The notes beneath the pieces were generated by a model that saw nothing but the letters and a program-made list of their open reading frames with translations, was not told the origin of the DNA and searched no databases. Shown piece after piece: positions 16,812 to 25,538 of a DNA stretch of 64,000 nt. Numbering within the stretch: the first letter of the stretch is position 1; each line of letters starts with the position of its first letter. The DNA is taken from assembly GCF_001512295.1 (NCBI RefSeq), contig NZ_LNUP01000015.1, forward strand, positions 343,058 to 407,057, written 5' to 3'. A program made the position numbers and the translations under genes. Origin of the DNA: Pseudomonas sp. EpS/L25. Lineage in GTDB: Bacteria > Pseudomonadota > Gammaproteobacteria > Pseudomonadales > Pseudomonadaceae.

Positions 16812-17888
16812 ATGTATCGAATCGGCTTCGCCTGCATGTACCGTCACCCCGAGCGCAGCCTGTCGCTCAAGGCACTGGAGCAGGTCGAGCGGGCCTTCAA
16901 TACCCGCACCACCACCCTGCGCTGGCTGGGCAGCGTCGAGCGCGCCGCCGCCGAGGCCAAGTTGCTCGATGTGGTCACCCACAACCTGGATGCCCAGCTG
17001 AGATTCGTCGAGCACGTCGCCGACCTGCCGGACAACCTGCGCATGCTGCGCCTGAGCAGTGACCTGCTGCCCTTCTACAGCCACGCCGAGTTCGCCTACT
17101 TCTATCGTTCCCAGGAGCTTCAACAACTGTTGGAGGATCGCTTCGGCCGGCTGGGCGAGCTGGCGCGCCGCCGCGACGTGCGGCTGTCGCTGCATCCGGG
17201 GCAATTCTGCGTGCTGGGTTCGGATCGCCCCGAGGTGGTGGAGAACAGCCTGGCGGAATTCGAATACCACGCCGACATGATCCGGCTGATGGGCTACGGC
17301 CAGAGATTCCAGGACTTCAAGTGCAACGTGCACATCGCCGGTCGCCTGGGCGTGCCCGGCATCCGCGCGGTCTGGCCGCGTCTGTCGAGCGAGGCGCGCA
17401 ACTGCATCACCTTCGAGAACGATGAAAAGACCTATGGCGTCGACGACTGCCTGCAACTGGCCGACCTCGCCCCGGTGGTGCTGGACATCCACCATTGCTG
17501 GATCCACGAGGAGGCCTACATCGATCCCTGGGAGCCGCGCGTGGCGCGGATCATCGACAGCTGGCGCGGCGTGCGCCCGGCCATGCACTACTCCCAGCCG
17601 CCGGAGGCACTGCTGGAAATGGGCGTCTCGCCCAGCGAGCGGATCGATATCAAGTTCCTGCTGCAAGAGATCAGCAAGCGGTTGCTCTACGGCCACAGCG
17701 ACATGATGTGGAACGACTGGTGCAATCGCTACGCCTGCCAGTTCCTCGACCGTTTCGACATCATGTTCGAGGCCAAGCACAAGAACGTGACGGTGCGGGA
17801 TTTCTACGACCGCTATCTGGGTGGCGATGGCAGCCTGCCGCCGGCGGATCATGGCATTCTCGCGGGCCAGGATGCCGCCAACCCGTAG
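16812..17888 (+). CDS. uvsE: UV-damage endonuclease (UvsE/UvdE family)
   Basis: A 358-residue TIM-barrel DNA repair enzyme that nicks 5' of UV photoproducts in the alternative excision pathway. Hallmarks are MYRIGFACMY at the N terminus, VRLSLHPGQFCVLGS, a CNVHIAGR strand, CITFENDEKTYG and VVLDIHHCWIHEE, which supply the His/Glu/Asp metal ligands. This enzyme is typical of Bacillus, Deinococcus and fungi and is uncommon in Pseudomonas, suggesting acquisition. No strong ribosome-binding site lies before the ATG. Upstream are orphan rrn promoters and downstream an array of hairpin repeats, so the gene sits on a repeat-bounded island. A photolyase for the same lesions is at 58.6 kb. Confidence 0.88.
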   Translation: MYRIGFACMYRHPERSLSLKALEQVERAFNTRTTTLRWLGSVERAAAEAKLLDVVTHNLDAQLRFVEHVADLPDNLRMLRLSSDLLPFYSHAEFAYFYRSQELQQLLEDRFGRLGELARRRDVRLSLHPGQFCVLGSDRPEVVENSLAEFEYHADMIRLMGYGQRFQDFKCNVHIAGRLGVPGIRAVWPRLSSEARNCITFENDEKTYGVDDCLQLADLAPVVLDIHHCWIHEEAYIDPWEPRVARIIDSWRGVRPAMHYSQPPEALLEMGVSPSERIDIKFLLQEISKRLLYGHSDMMWNDWCNRYACQFLDRFDIMFEAKHKNVTVRDFYDRYLGGDGSLPPADHGILAGQDAANP

Positions 17889-17889
17889 C

Positions 17890-18077
17890 GTGGAAAACCG
17901 CGCAGCGTTTTCCACGGGTGGGCCCTGACGCCATCAGTGGACAAGGCTGCGCCGTTGTCCACGCTACCGGGAGCCTTTCCCCAGCCGCTTGCCTTGCGTC
18001 GTAGCGTGGAAAACCGCGTAGTGTTTTCCACTGAGAGGCTCGGACATGAACGTTGGACAAGGCTGTGTCTTTGTCCA
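17890..18077. repeat. Four alternating hairpin repeats downstream of uvsE
   Basis: Two hairpin types alternate. Type A pairs GTGGAAAAC with GTTTTCCAC (17890-17915 and 18006-18031). Type B pairs GTGGACAA with TTGTCCAC or shortened versions (17937-17962 and 18054-18077). The loops read GCGCAGC or GGCTGCGCC and three copies are preceded or followed by CGTAGCGTGG or its complement. Related type-A hairpins recur in the 41.1-41.5 kb repeat patch. This fills the 321-base gap between uvsE and the aldo/keto reductase; no gene is present. Confidence 0.75.
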
Positions 18078-18209
18078 GGCTACAAAGATCTCCCGCCGGC
18101 CGGCTGTACGAAGGACGCAACATGCTGCAATGAGCCTGACAAGCGACACCCCAGGCAAAGGGCTTAACTCAAGGGTCATCCTTCCCCACTGATCGTCGCG
18201 AGGCCCGCC

Positions 18210-19127
18210 ATGCCGACCCGTCGTCATTTCCTGCAGACCACCACCGCCCTGGTCGCCGCCGTGACCGCGGCGCCCTGGCTGTGGCAGAGCGCCCTGGCCG
18301 CCGAGCCGCTGCTGACCCGCAAGATCCCGCGCAGCGGCGAGGCGCTACCCGTCATCGGTCTGGGCACCTCGGGCAACCTGAACGTCGAGCTGACCGACGC
18401 CGCCCTGGCGCCGCTGCAAGAGGTGCTCAAGGCCTTGCTCGACGGCGGCGGCAGCCTCATCGATACCGCGCCCAGCTATGGCAACTCCGAGCGGGTGGCC
18501 GGCGAGCTGGTCAAGCGCGCCCAGGCCCGGGAGCGGGTCTTTCTCGCCACCAAGGTGTCGTCCACCGGGCGCGAACGCGGCGCGGCGCAACTGGCCGCCA
18601 GCTTCCAGGCCCTGCAGACCGACCGCCTGGATCTGGTCCAGGTGCACAACCTGCAGGACACCGCCAACCAGCTCGCCCTGCTGCGCGAACAGCAGCAGGC
18701 CGGCAAGGTGCGCTACGTGGGTGTCACCCACTACCGCGAGGCGGCGCTGGACGATCTGCTCGCCACCCTGAAACAGGAGCAGGTCGACTTCGTGCAATTC
18801 AACTATTCGGTGGGCGAGCGCGAAGCCGAAAAGCGCCTGCTGCCCTATTGCCGTGACCAGGGTATCGCCGTGCTGATCAACCGGCCGTTCCAGCGCGGCA
18901 ATCTGCTCTCCGGCACCCGCGGCAAGCCGCTGCCACCGCTGGCCGCCGAACTAGGCGCGACCAGTTGGGCGCAGTTGCTGCTCAAGTTCATCCTCGCCGA
19001 CCCGGCGGTGACCGCGGTGATTCCGGCCACCAGCAATCCGCGCTACATGGTCGACAACCTCCAGGCCGGGCGCGGGCGGCTGCCCGATACCCGTCAGCGC
19101 GAGGCCATCGCCGGGTTGTTCGCCTAG
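18210..19127 (+). CDS. Tat-exported aldo/keto reductase
   Basis: A 305-residue protein. It starts with a twin-arginine signal (TRRHFLQTTTALVAAVTAAP) and continues with an aldo/keto reductase barrel. The catalytic tetrad is visible as Asp and Tyr in IDTAPSYGNSE, Lys in LATKVS and His in QVHNLQ. It should reduce carbonyls with NADPH, but a periplasmic location raises the question of where a nicotinamide cofactor comes from; Tat export would allow cofactor loading in the cytoplasm. The stop codon directly abuts the start of the next gene (TAG then ATG), so the two are translated as a unit. Confidence 0.85.
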   Translation: MPTRRHFLQTTTALVAAVTAAPWLWQSALAAEPLLTRKIPRSGEALPVIGLGTSGNLNVELTDAALAPLQEVLKALLDGGGSLIDTAPSYGNSERVAGELVKRAQARERVFLATKVSSTGRERGAAQLAASFQALQTDRLDLVQVHNLQDTANQLALLREQQQAGKVRYVGVTHYREAALDDLLATLKQEQVDFVQFNYSVGEREAEKRLLPYCRDQGIAVLINRPFQRGNLLSGTRGKPLPPLAAELGATSWAQLLLKFILADPAVTAVIPATSNPRYMVDNLQAGRGRLPDTRQREAIAGLFA

Positions 19128-20420
19128 ATGAAGGACTGGCTCGGCCGCGTCCTCGACGCCCGTGCCGGCGAGTCGCCCGCGGCCCTGGCGGGCTTCGCGT
19201 TGTTCCTCTGCCTGTTCGCCGGCTACTTCATGCTGCGGCCGATCCGCGAGGCCATGGGCATCGCCGGTGGGGTGGACAATCTGCAGTGGCTGTTCACCGC
19301 CACCTTCGTGGTGATGCTGGTCGCCGTACCCCTGTTCGCCTGGCTCAATTCGCGGGTGGCGCGCCGGCGCTTCGTCGACTGGGTCTATGGCTTCTTCGCC
19401 CTCAACCTGCTGGCCTTCGCCGCCTGCTTCGCAGGCCTGGGCGACAGCGTCTGGCTGGCGCGCACCTTCTATGTCTGGATCTCGGTCTACAACCTCTTCG
19501 TGGTCTCGGTGGCCTGGAGTCTGATGGCCGATGTCTTCGATGGTGCCCAGGCGCGGCGGCTGTTCGCCTTCATCGCCGCCGGGGCCAGCGTCGGCGGGCT
19601 GCTCGGTCCGGTGTTGGCCGCGGCCCTGGCCCCGCTGGTCGGCGAGGCCGGCCTGGCGCTGCTGGCCGCCGCGCTGCTGCTCCTGGCGCTCACGCTCAAG
19701 GCCTATCTGCTGGGCTGGCGCGAGATCCGGGGCGCCGGGCGCCCAGGCGCGCCACCGACCGAAAGTCCGCGCCGGCCGGTGGCCGGCAATCCCTTCAGCG
19801 GCCTGACCCGGGTGCTGGCGTCACCCTATCTGCTGGCGGTGAGCGCCTTCGTCATCCTGCTGGCCACGGTCAGTACCTTTCTCTACTTCGAGCAGGCGCG
19901 GCTGGTGGCCGAGCTGTTTCCCGACCGTGCGCGCCAGGTGCAGGTGTTCGGCCTGCTGGACTTCGTGGTCCAGGCCGGCGCCCTGGCCAGCCAGGTGCTG
20001 ATCACCGGCCGCCTGGCCCAGCGCCTGGGCGTGCGGGTACTGCTGGCCGGGGTGCCGCTGCTGATGTGCGTGGGCTTCGTGGGGCTGGCGCTGCTGCCCA
20101 CCTTCGCCGTGCTGGCGGGGCTGATGATCGTGCGACGCATCGGCGAATACGCCTTCATCCGCCCGGGCCGCGAGATGCTCTTCGCGCCGCTGGACGCCGA
20201 GACCAAGTACAAGGCCAAGAACTTCATCGACACCGTGGTCTATCGCGCCGGCGACGCCGCCAGCGGCTGGGCCAAGAGCCTGCTGGACCTGCTCGGCCAC
20301 GGCGCCTGGCTGCCGGCGCTGGTCGGCGCGGGCTGTGCGGCGCTCTGGGCCTGGCTCGGCTTCTACCTGGGCCGGCGGGCGGATCAGGCGGTCCAGGCGA
20401 GCGCCACGGAGCGGCGCTGA
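19128..20420 (+). CDS. NTP/NDP-exchange-type (Tlc-like) membrane transporter
   Basis: A 430-residue protein with about 11-12 membrane spans. The start (ESPAALAGFALFLCLFAGYFMLRPIREAMG) and the late motif REMLFAPLDAETKYKAKNFIDTVVYRAGD are characteristic of the COG3202 ATP/ADP-translocase-like family found in many free-living proteobacteria. In obligate intracellular bacteria these exchange nucleotides; in Pseudomonas the substrate is unknown and annotation is often just MFS transporter. The ATG follows the preceding stop without a gap, so it depends on the aldo/keto reductase for translation. A link between the two is suggested only by this arrangement. Confidence 0.82.
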   Translation: MKDWLGRVLDARAGESPAALAGFALFLCLFAGYFMLRPIREAMGIAGGVDNLQWLFTATFVVMLVAVPLFAWLNSRVARRRFVDWVYGFFALNLLAFAACFAGLGDSVWLARTFYVWISVYNLFVVSVAWSLMADVFDGAQARRLFAFIAAGASVGGLLGPVLAAALAPLVGEAGLALLAAALLLLALTLKAYLLGWREIRGAGRPGAPPTESPRRPVAGNPFSGLTRVLASPYLLAVSAFVILLATVSTFLYFEQARLVAELFPDRARQVQVFGLLDFVVQAGALASQVLITGRLAQRLGVRVLLAGVPLLMCVGFVGLALLPTFAVLAGLMIVRRIGEYAFIRPGREMLFAPLDAETKYKAKNFIDTVVYRAGDAASGWAKSLLDLLGHGAWLPALVGAGCAALWAWLGFYLGRRADQAVQASATERR

Positions 20421-20518
20421 ATACCGGCTGAATCGTTGTAGCCGGAAACACTCCGGGGCTCCGGCGCCCGGTCGGTAGGGTGCTAAGGTAGAACCTTCTC
20501 CTTGCCCCAGGGCCCTCC

Positions 20519-21637
20519 ATGTTCCGCTCCCGCACCGCGATGTACCTGGTCCTTCTCGCCCTGCACCTGTTCATCGGCGTCAGCCTGATCGGCGATCTCG
20601 GGTTGTCGCTGGTAGGGCAACTGCCGTTCTGGCTGCTGCTGATCCTGTCCTTCGTCCTGGTCCCCCTGGGTTTTCGCTCGCGCGACATGCGCTCCCGGCT
20701 ACTGGCCTGGACGGCGCTGATCGCCATGGGGGTGTTTTCCAGCCTGGCGATCTTCAGCCTGCTGCGCGGCCTGGTCATGGCCCTGGCGAGTCTCGTAGGC
20801 CAGCCGCTCGACGCCGCCTGGCGGGCCGGTAGCGCCTGGGCGGTGCTGGGCCTGGTGCTGCTGGTGGCGCTGCGTAGCCTCTACAACGCCCGTCGCACGG
20901 CCAAGGTCAAGGAGGTGGAGCTGGCCCTGCCGGCGCTGCCCGCCGGCCTGGACGGGCTGCGCATCGTGCAACTGAGCGACCTGCACATCGGCCCGACCAT
21001 CAAGGCCGGGTATCTGCAACGCATCGTCGATAGGGTCAACGGCCTGGACGCCGACCTGGTGGCCATCACTGGTGACCTGGTGGACGGCAGCGTGGCCGAG
21101 CTGCAGCACGAATTCCTGCCGCTGCAAGGGCTCAAGGCGCGCCTGGGCACCTACGCCATCACCGGCAACCACGAGTACTACTCCGGCGCCGAGGCCTGGG
21201 TGCGCGCCTGGCGTGACCAGGGACTGGCGATGCTGATCGACGAGCATCGGGTGCTGGAGCACCAGGGCACGCCCTTCGTACTGGCCGGCATCACCGACTA
21301 CTCGGCGCCGCTCTATGTCCCCAGCCACAGGAGCGACGCCGCGGCCGCCTTCGCAGGCGCTCCGGAAGGATTGTTCCGCCTGCTGCTGGCCCACCAGCCG
21401 CGCTCGGCGCCCAAGGCCGAGGCCGCCGGCGCCGACCTGCAGCTCTCCGGCCATACTCACGGCGGCCAGTTCTGGCCCTGGATGTACTTCGTACGCTTCC
21501 AGCAACCCTGGGTCGCCGGCAGCCACCGCCTCGGCCGCCTCACCGTCTACATCAGCCGCGGCACCGGCTACTGGGGCCCGCCGCTGCGTTTCGGCGCGCC
21601 GAGCGAAATCACCTTGATCAGGTTGCGGCGGGGCTAG
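20519..21637 (+). CDS. Membrane-anchored metallophosphoesterase (YkuE-like)
   Basis: A 372-residue protein with four hydrophobic segments in the first 125 residues and a calcineurin-type phosphoesterase domain. All metal motifs are present: LSDLHIGP (D-x-H), ITGDLVDG (GD), ITGNHEYYSG (GNHE) and LSGHTHGGQFWP (GHTH). Homologues act on UDP-glucose-type or phospholipid head-group substrates, but the substrate here is unknown. Its last 20 bases overlap the convergent lysR gene. Confidence 0.85.
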   Translation: MFRSRTAMYLVLLALHLFIGVSLIGDLGLSLVGQLPFWLLLILSFVLVPLGFRSRDMRSRLLAWTALIAMGVFSSLAIFSLLRGLVMALASLVGQPLDAAWRAGSAWAVLGLVLLVALRSLYNARRTAKVKEVELALPALPAGLDGLRIVQLSDLHIGPTIKAGYLQRIVDRVNGLDADLVAITGDLVDGSVAELQHEFLPLQGLKARLGTYAITGNHEYYSGAEAWVRAWRDQGLAMLIDEHRVLEHQGTPFVLAGITDYSAPLYVPSHRSDAAAAFAGAPEGLFRLLLAHQPRSAPKAEAAGADLQLSGHTHGGQFWPWMYFVRFQQPWVAGSHRLGRLTVYISRGTGYWGPPLRFGAPSEITLIRLRRG

Positions 21638-22541
21638 GATTGGCCATGCCAGCGGCCTTGAACAGCCGCTGTTCGATGAAGTCGACGAACACCCGCACCT
21701 TGGGGGAAAGATGGCGGCTGGAAGGCCAGAGCGCCCAGAACTGGCCTTCGTCCTGGGTATAGGCGTCCAGCAGCGTCTCCAGCCTGCCCGCGGCGAGGGC
21801 GTCTTGCACCAGGAAGTCCGGCATGAAGGCGATGCCATGGCCGTCCTGCGCCGCCATGAGGATGGCTTCCATGTTGTTGAGGACCAGGGTGGTCGGCAGG
21901 TGCAGGCGGGTGAGCAACGGGTCGGCTGAAAGGCTCCAATCCATGATCTTGCCGGTAGTCACGAAGCGGTAGCGCAGGCAGTCATGCCGTTCCAGCTCTG
22001 CCGGGACAGTGGGATACCCACGCCGCTGTAGATAGCCAGGTGCGGCGCACAGCAGGAAGCGAAAGGGCCCCAGGCGCCGGGTCATCAATTTGTTGTCGGC
22101 CAGGCCGCCACTGCGGATGACCACATCGAAGCCTGCGTCGATCACGTCGACCAGTTCGTCGTTGAAATCCAGCTCCAGCTCGATCTCCGGATAGTGCTGG
22201 CGAAAGGGCGCGAGGTGAGGAAGCAGGAAACGATAGCCGATGGTCGGCAGGCTGATCTTGAGCCGGCCCTGGGGCGTTCGGGCGGCTTGGGAGAGCAGCG
22301 CCCGGGCATCTTCCAGCTCATCCAGAATTCGCTTGCAGCGCTCGTGGAACAAGACGCCTTCCGGCGTGAGACTGACCTTGCGCGTGCTGCGATGGAACAG
22401 CCGCACCTGCAAGGAGGCTTCGAGCTTCGCCACGTTCTTGCCGACGGCGGACGCCGAGATTCCCATGGCCTGTCCGGCATTGACGAAGCTCAAGGCATCC
22501 GCGGTCTTCACGAAGGCGACCAGGCTGGTCAGGCTATCCAT
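21618..22541 (-). CDS. LysR-family transcriptional regulator
   Basis: A 307-residue regulator with N-terminal winged HTH (FVKTADALSFVNAGQAMGIS, then ASAVGKNVAKLEASL) and a periplasmic-binding-like effector domain. It belongs to the CrgA/DmlR-like branch (LFHRSTRKVSLTPEG). It is divergent from an MFS drug-type exporter starting 140 bases away, the usual arrangement for regulator and target. The effector cannot be predicted. The 3' end overlaps the metallophosphoesterase gene by 20 bases. Confidence 0.88.
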   Translation of the reverse strand: MDSLTSLVAFVKTADALSFVNAGQAMGISASAVGKNVAKLEASLQVRLFHRSTRKVSLTPEGVLFHERCKRILDELEDARALLSQAARTPQGRLKISLPTIGYRFLLPHLAPFRQHYPEIELELDFNDELVDVIDAGFDVVIRSGGLADNKLMTRRLGPFRFLLCAAPGYLQRRGYPTVPAELERHDCLRYRFVTTGKIMDWSLSADPLLTRLHLPTTLVLNNMEAILMAAQDGHGIAFMPDFLVQDALAAGRLETLLDAYTQDEGQFWALWPSSRHLSPKVRVFVDFIEQRLFKAAGMANPSPAAT

Positions 22542-22681
22542 CTCGATTGAATCCCTTTGTTCCGTTATCAGTGGATATTAGCCCTGTTTATCACCGATTG
22601 CGTCCTGAATAAGGTGAGTGCAATCCCGTCGCGCGCTTACCCCGGCAGTCCGGCCAACTGCCTGTTCCGCAGGACTCTTCC

Positions 22682-24181
22682 ATGCACCAGTCTCCAGCCG
22701 TAGCCATGCCCACGGCATCAGGTCGTTATCCGGTTGTCCTGGCCATTTGCCTGGCCGCCTTGGTATTGCCACTGAGTTTCACGGGCGGCGCGGTGGCGAC
22801 GCCTGCCATAGGCGTGGCATTGCGCGCCGATGCCATGGCCATGGCCTGGATCACCAATGCCTTCATGCTCAGTTTCGGCAGCCTGCTCATGGCGGCGGGA
22901 GCCCTGGCCGATCGCTATGGCCGCAAGCGCCTCTTTCTTGCCGGCGTGGCGGGCTTCACCCTGGTTTCCCTGCTGCTTGCGGGGGCCCCTTCGATCCTTT
23001 GGTTCGATGGCTTGCGGGCCGCTCAGGGCGTTGCGGCAGCCGCGGCCTTGGCGGGAGGGAGCGCGGCGCTGGCCCAGGAATTCGAGGGGCCGGCGCGCAC
23101 GCGCGTCTTCAGCCTGCTCGGCACGACCTTCGGGCTGGGGTTGGCCTTCGGCCCGTTGCTTGCCGGGATCTTGCTGGACGAGTGGGGCTGGCGGGCCATC
23201 TTCCTGGGTACCGCCATGCTGGCCGGCAGTGCCGCGCTGGTCGCCTGGAAGTGGCTGCGCGAGAGTCGCGATCCGCAGGCGGGTCGTCTCGATGTACCGG
23301 GAGTACTGAGTTTTTCCTCCACGCTGATCGCCTTCACCTCCGCCATCATCCTGGGGCCGCGCCAGGGATGGGCCTCGCTCGCGGCGACGTCCCTGTTTCT
23401 GCTCGCTGCGTTCGGTTTGCTGCTGTTCGTGCGCGGGCAATTGAGGAGTCAACGCCCGATGCTGGACGTGCGGCTGTTTCGCCTGCCGCGCTTTCTCGGC
23501 GTGCAGCTGCTGCCCATCGGGACCTGCGTCTGCTACATCGTGTTCATCGTCCTGTTGCCCCTGCGCCTGATCGGTGTAGAAGGCCTGGGGGCGACCCAGG
23601 CGGGCCTGATTCTGCTGGCCCTGACCCTGCCGTTGCTGGTGGTCCCCCTGCTGACGGCCTGGTTGACGCGTTGGCTGTCTGCCGGTTGCCTCTGCGCCCT
23701 CGGCTTCCTCCTCGCGGCGGCGGGTCTGCTGGCGCTCAGCCACCTGCCCGTGGGTGGCGAGTGGCCGGTACTGCTGTGCCTGATCGTGATCGGCGTGGGG
23801 ACGGGGCTGCCCTGGGGGCTGATGGATGGCCTGGCGATAGGCGTTGTACCCAGGGAACGGGCCGGCATGGTGGCCGGTATCTTCAATACCGTCCGGGTCG
23901 CCAGTGAGGGTGTCGCCCTGGCAATCGCTTTCGCGCTCTTGAGCGCCCTGATAGAGCGGCAGCTCACCCACTCGCTGGTCGGTTGGTCCGCCCCGGCGAG
24001 GCTGGCGCTGGCTCAGCAGGTCGCGCTGGGCGATCTGAAGAATCTACCTCTGGCCACGTCCGGCGTGCTCCAACGTGCTTACTTGCATAGCTTCGACACC
24101 CTACTGCAAGGCGCGAGTCTCGTGACCGCATTGATCGGGTTGGTCACCTTGGTGATGCTGAGGCCGGCACGCCCGAGCTAG
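22682..24181 (+). CDS. MFS transporter, DHA2 (14-TM) drug-export type
   Basis: A 499-residue exporter with about 14 membrane segments. MFS motif A is present (GALADRYGRKRLF) and the central region carries extra helices typical of the EmrB/QacA/SmvA subfamily. It probably expels toxic organic compounds by proton antiport. It is transcribed divergently from the lysR gene at 21618-22541 with a 140-base shared promoter region. No membrane-fusion partner (EmrA) is present, which favours the SmvA-like stand-alone type. Confidence 0.85.
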   Translation: MHQSPAVAMPTASGRYPVVLAICLAALVLPLSFTGGAVATPAIGVALRADAMAMAWITNAFMLSFGSLLMAAGALADRYGRKRLFLAGVAGFTLVSLLLAGAPSILWFDGLRAAQGVAAAAALAGGSAALAQEFEGPARTRVFSLLGTTFGLGLAFGPLLAGILLDEWGWRAIFLGTAMLAGSAALVAWKWLRESRDPQAGRLDVPGVLSFSSTLIAFTSAIILGPRQGWASLAATSLFLLAAFGLLLFVRGQLRSQRPMLDVRLFRLPRFLGVQLLPIGTCVCYIVFIVLLPLRLIGVEGLGATQAGLILLALTLPLLVVPLLTAWLTRWLSAGCLCALGFLLAAAGLLALSHLPVGGEWPVLLCLIVIGVGTGLPWGLMDGLAIGVVPRERAGMVAGIFNTVRVASEGVALAIAFALLSALIERQLTHSLVGWSAPARLALAQQVALGDLKNLPLATSGVLQRAYLHSFDTLLQGASLVTALIGLVTLVMLRPARPS

Positions 24182-24410
24182 AGCGATCTGGCAGACCTGG
24201 GCTCCGCGATGTCCCGCCAAACGGCGGCGGGATGCTGCTGATGTCGGCCACCATCGATGACCGCAGCTCGACTCGGACAAAAGCTGAAATCCGTGAACCA
24301 CGCGGAAAAAGCCGCTTGCCCTCATGGCGTAAGTTCTTATCCTCACCTCAACTTCACCCGGACGCCCCATCGTCCAAGGAAAATCGCAACACGGATAAGG
24401 ATGTATCGCC

Positions 24411-25364
24411 ATGACGAGGACAGTGGCCTTCTTGCTGGTCCCCGAGGTGCTGATGCTGGATTTCGCCGGGCCGGTGGAGGTGTTCTCCATCGCCAATCGT
24501 TATCTGCCAGCCGCCGACCACTATCGCATCGTGACCATCGCCGCCGGGCGGCGGCGGACCCTGCGTTGTTCCAATGGCATGACGATACGCACGGAGCTCA
24601 CCACCCAGCAGCCGCCTGGGACCTATGACCTGCTGCTGGTGCCCGGTGGGCCGGGGGCCTATCTGGAGCCCCATCCGGACGTCGCGGCCTGGCTGCGGCT
24701 GGTGCCCGCGCAGTGCACGCGCTACGGGGCGGTCTGCACCGGCACCTTTCTGCTCGGCAGCGCCGGTCTGCTCGATGGTCGGCGGGTAACCACCCACTGG
24801 AATTATCGCGAGCGGCTGGCGCGACGCTTTCCCCGTGCCCAGGTGACCGCCGATGACATCTACCTGAGCGATGGCCCATTGCTGAGCTCGGCCGGGGTCA
24901 CCGCCGGCATCGACCTGGCGCTGGCCCTGGTGGCCGAGGACCACGGCAAGGCCATCGCCCGGGAGGTGGCCAAGGTGCTGGTGGTGGTGACCCAGCGCCA
25001 GGGCAAGCAGGCCCAGTTCAGTCCGCTGTTTGACGAACCGGAAGCAGCCACCGCCATCACCCGGGTGCAGCACCATGTCGTGGCGAACATCGACCAGGCG
25101 TATTCGATCAGCCGGCTCGCCGAACTGGCGACCATGGGCACCCGTAACTTCGCCCGGGTGTTCAAGCGCGACACCGGCATGACACCGCTGGAGTTCGTGC
25201 TCAGGGCGCGCATCGATCATGCGCGCGAATTGCTGGAGACCTCCGAGCTGCCGCTGAAGACCGTGGCCTTTCGCAGCGGCTTCGCCAGCGACCGCTGCAT
25301 GCGCGGCGCCTTCCAGAGCCATCTCGGTCTGACCCCGGCCCAGTATCGCTACCAGTTCAGCTGA
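24411..25364 (+). CDS. GlxA-family regulator: DJ-1/PfpI domain plus AraC HTH
   Basis: A 317-residue protein. Residues 1-180 form a DJ-1/PfpI-like domain (FLLVPEVLMLDFAGPVEVF, then LLLVPGGPGAY, and nucleophile-elbow Cys in YGAVCTGTFLLG). The C terminus is a double AraC HTH (YSISRLAELATMGTRNFARV, then FKRDTGMTPLEFVLRARI). This is the arrangement of GlxA, CdhR and ArgR-type activators, many of which sense quaternary amines or amino acids. The 229 bases upstream hold its promoter but no partner gene is divergent to it. Confidence 0.88.
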   Translation: MTRTVAFLLVPEVLMLDFAGPVEVFSIANRYLPAADHYRIVTIAAGRRRTLRCSNGMTIRTELTTQQPPGTYDLLLVPGGPGAYLEPHPDVAAWLRLVPAQCTRYGAVCTGTFLLGSAGLLDGRRVTTHWNYRERLARRFPRAQVTADDIYLSDGPLLSSAGVTAGIDLALALVAEDHGKAIAREVAKVLVVVTQRQGKQAQFSPLFDEPEAATAITRVQHHVVANIDQAYSISRLAELATMGTRNFARVFKRDTGMTPLEFVLRARIDHARELLETSELPLKTVAFRSGFASDRCMRGAFQSHLGLTPAQYRYQFS

Positions 25365-25538
25365 AATCGGCTCCTGGTGGCGGTATCACGCCCATCGATG
25401 GCAGCTTCTGGCCGTATATCGTCATACGGCTTGCCCGGGCAGCGGCCAGAATGGTCGTACCTATCGGCAAGGAGAGGCGCACACGGTCGAGGGGCTGCGG
25501 AGCCTGGCGCCCGCAGGACCCGAGGCAAGGTGCGCGAC

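Noticed and set aside
24182-24410. A short plus-strand frame (24257-24628) before and overlapping the GlxA-type gene
   Set aside because: It runs out of frame into the regulator gene, lacks a ribosome site and has no recognisable features.
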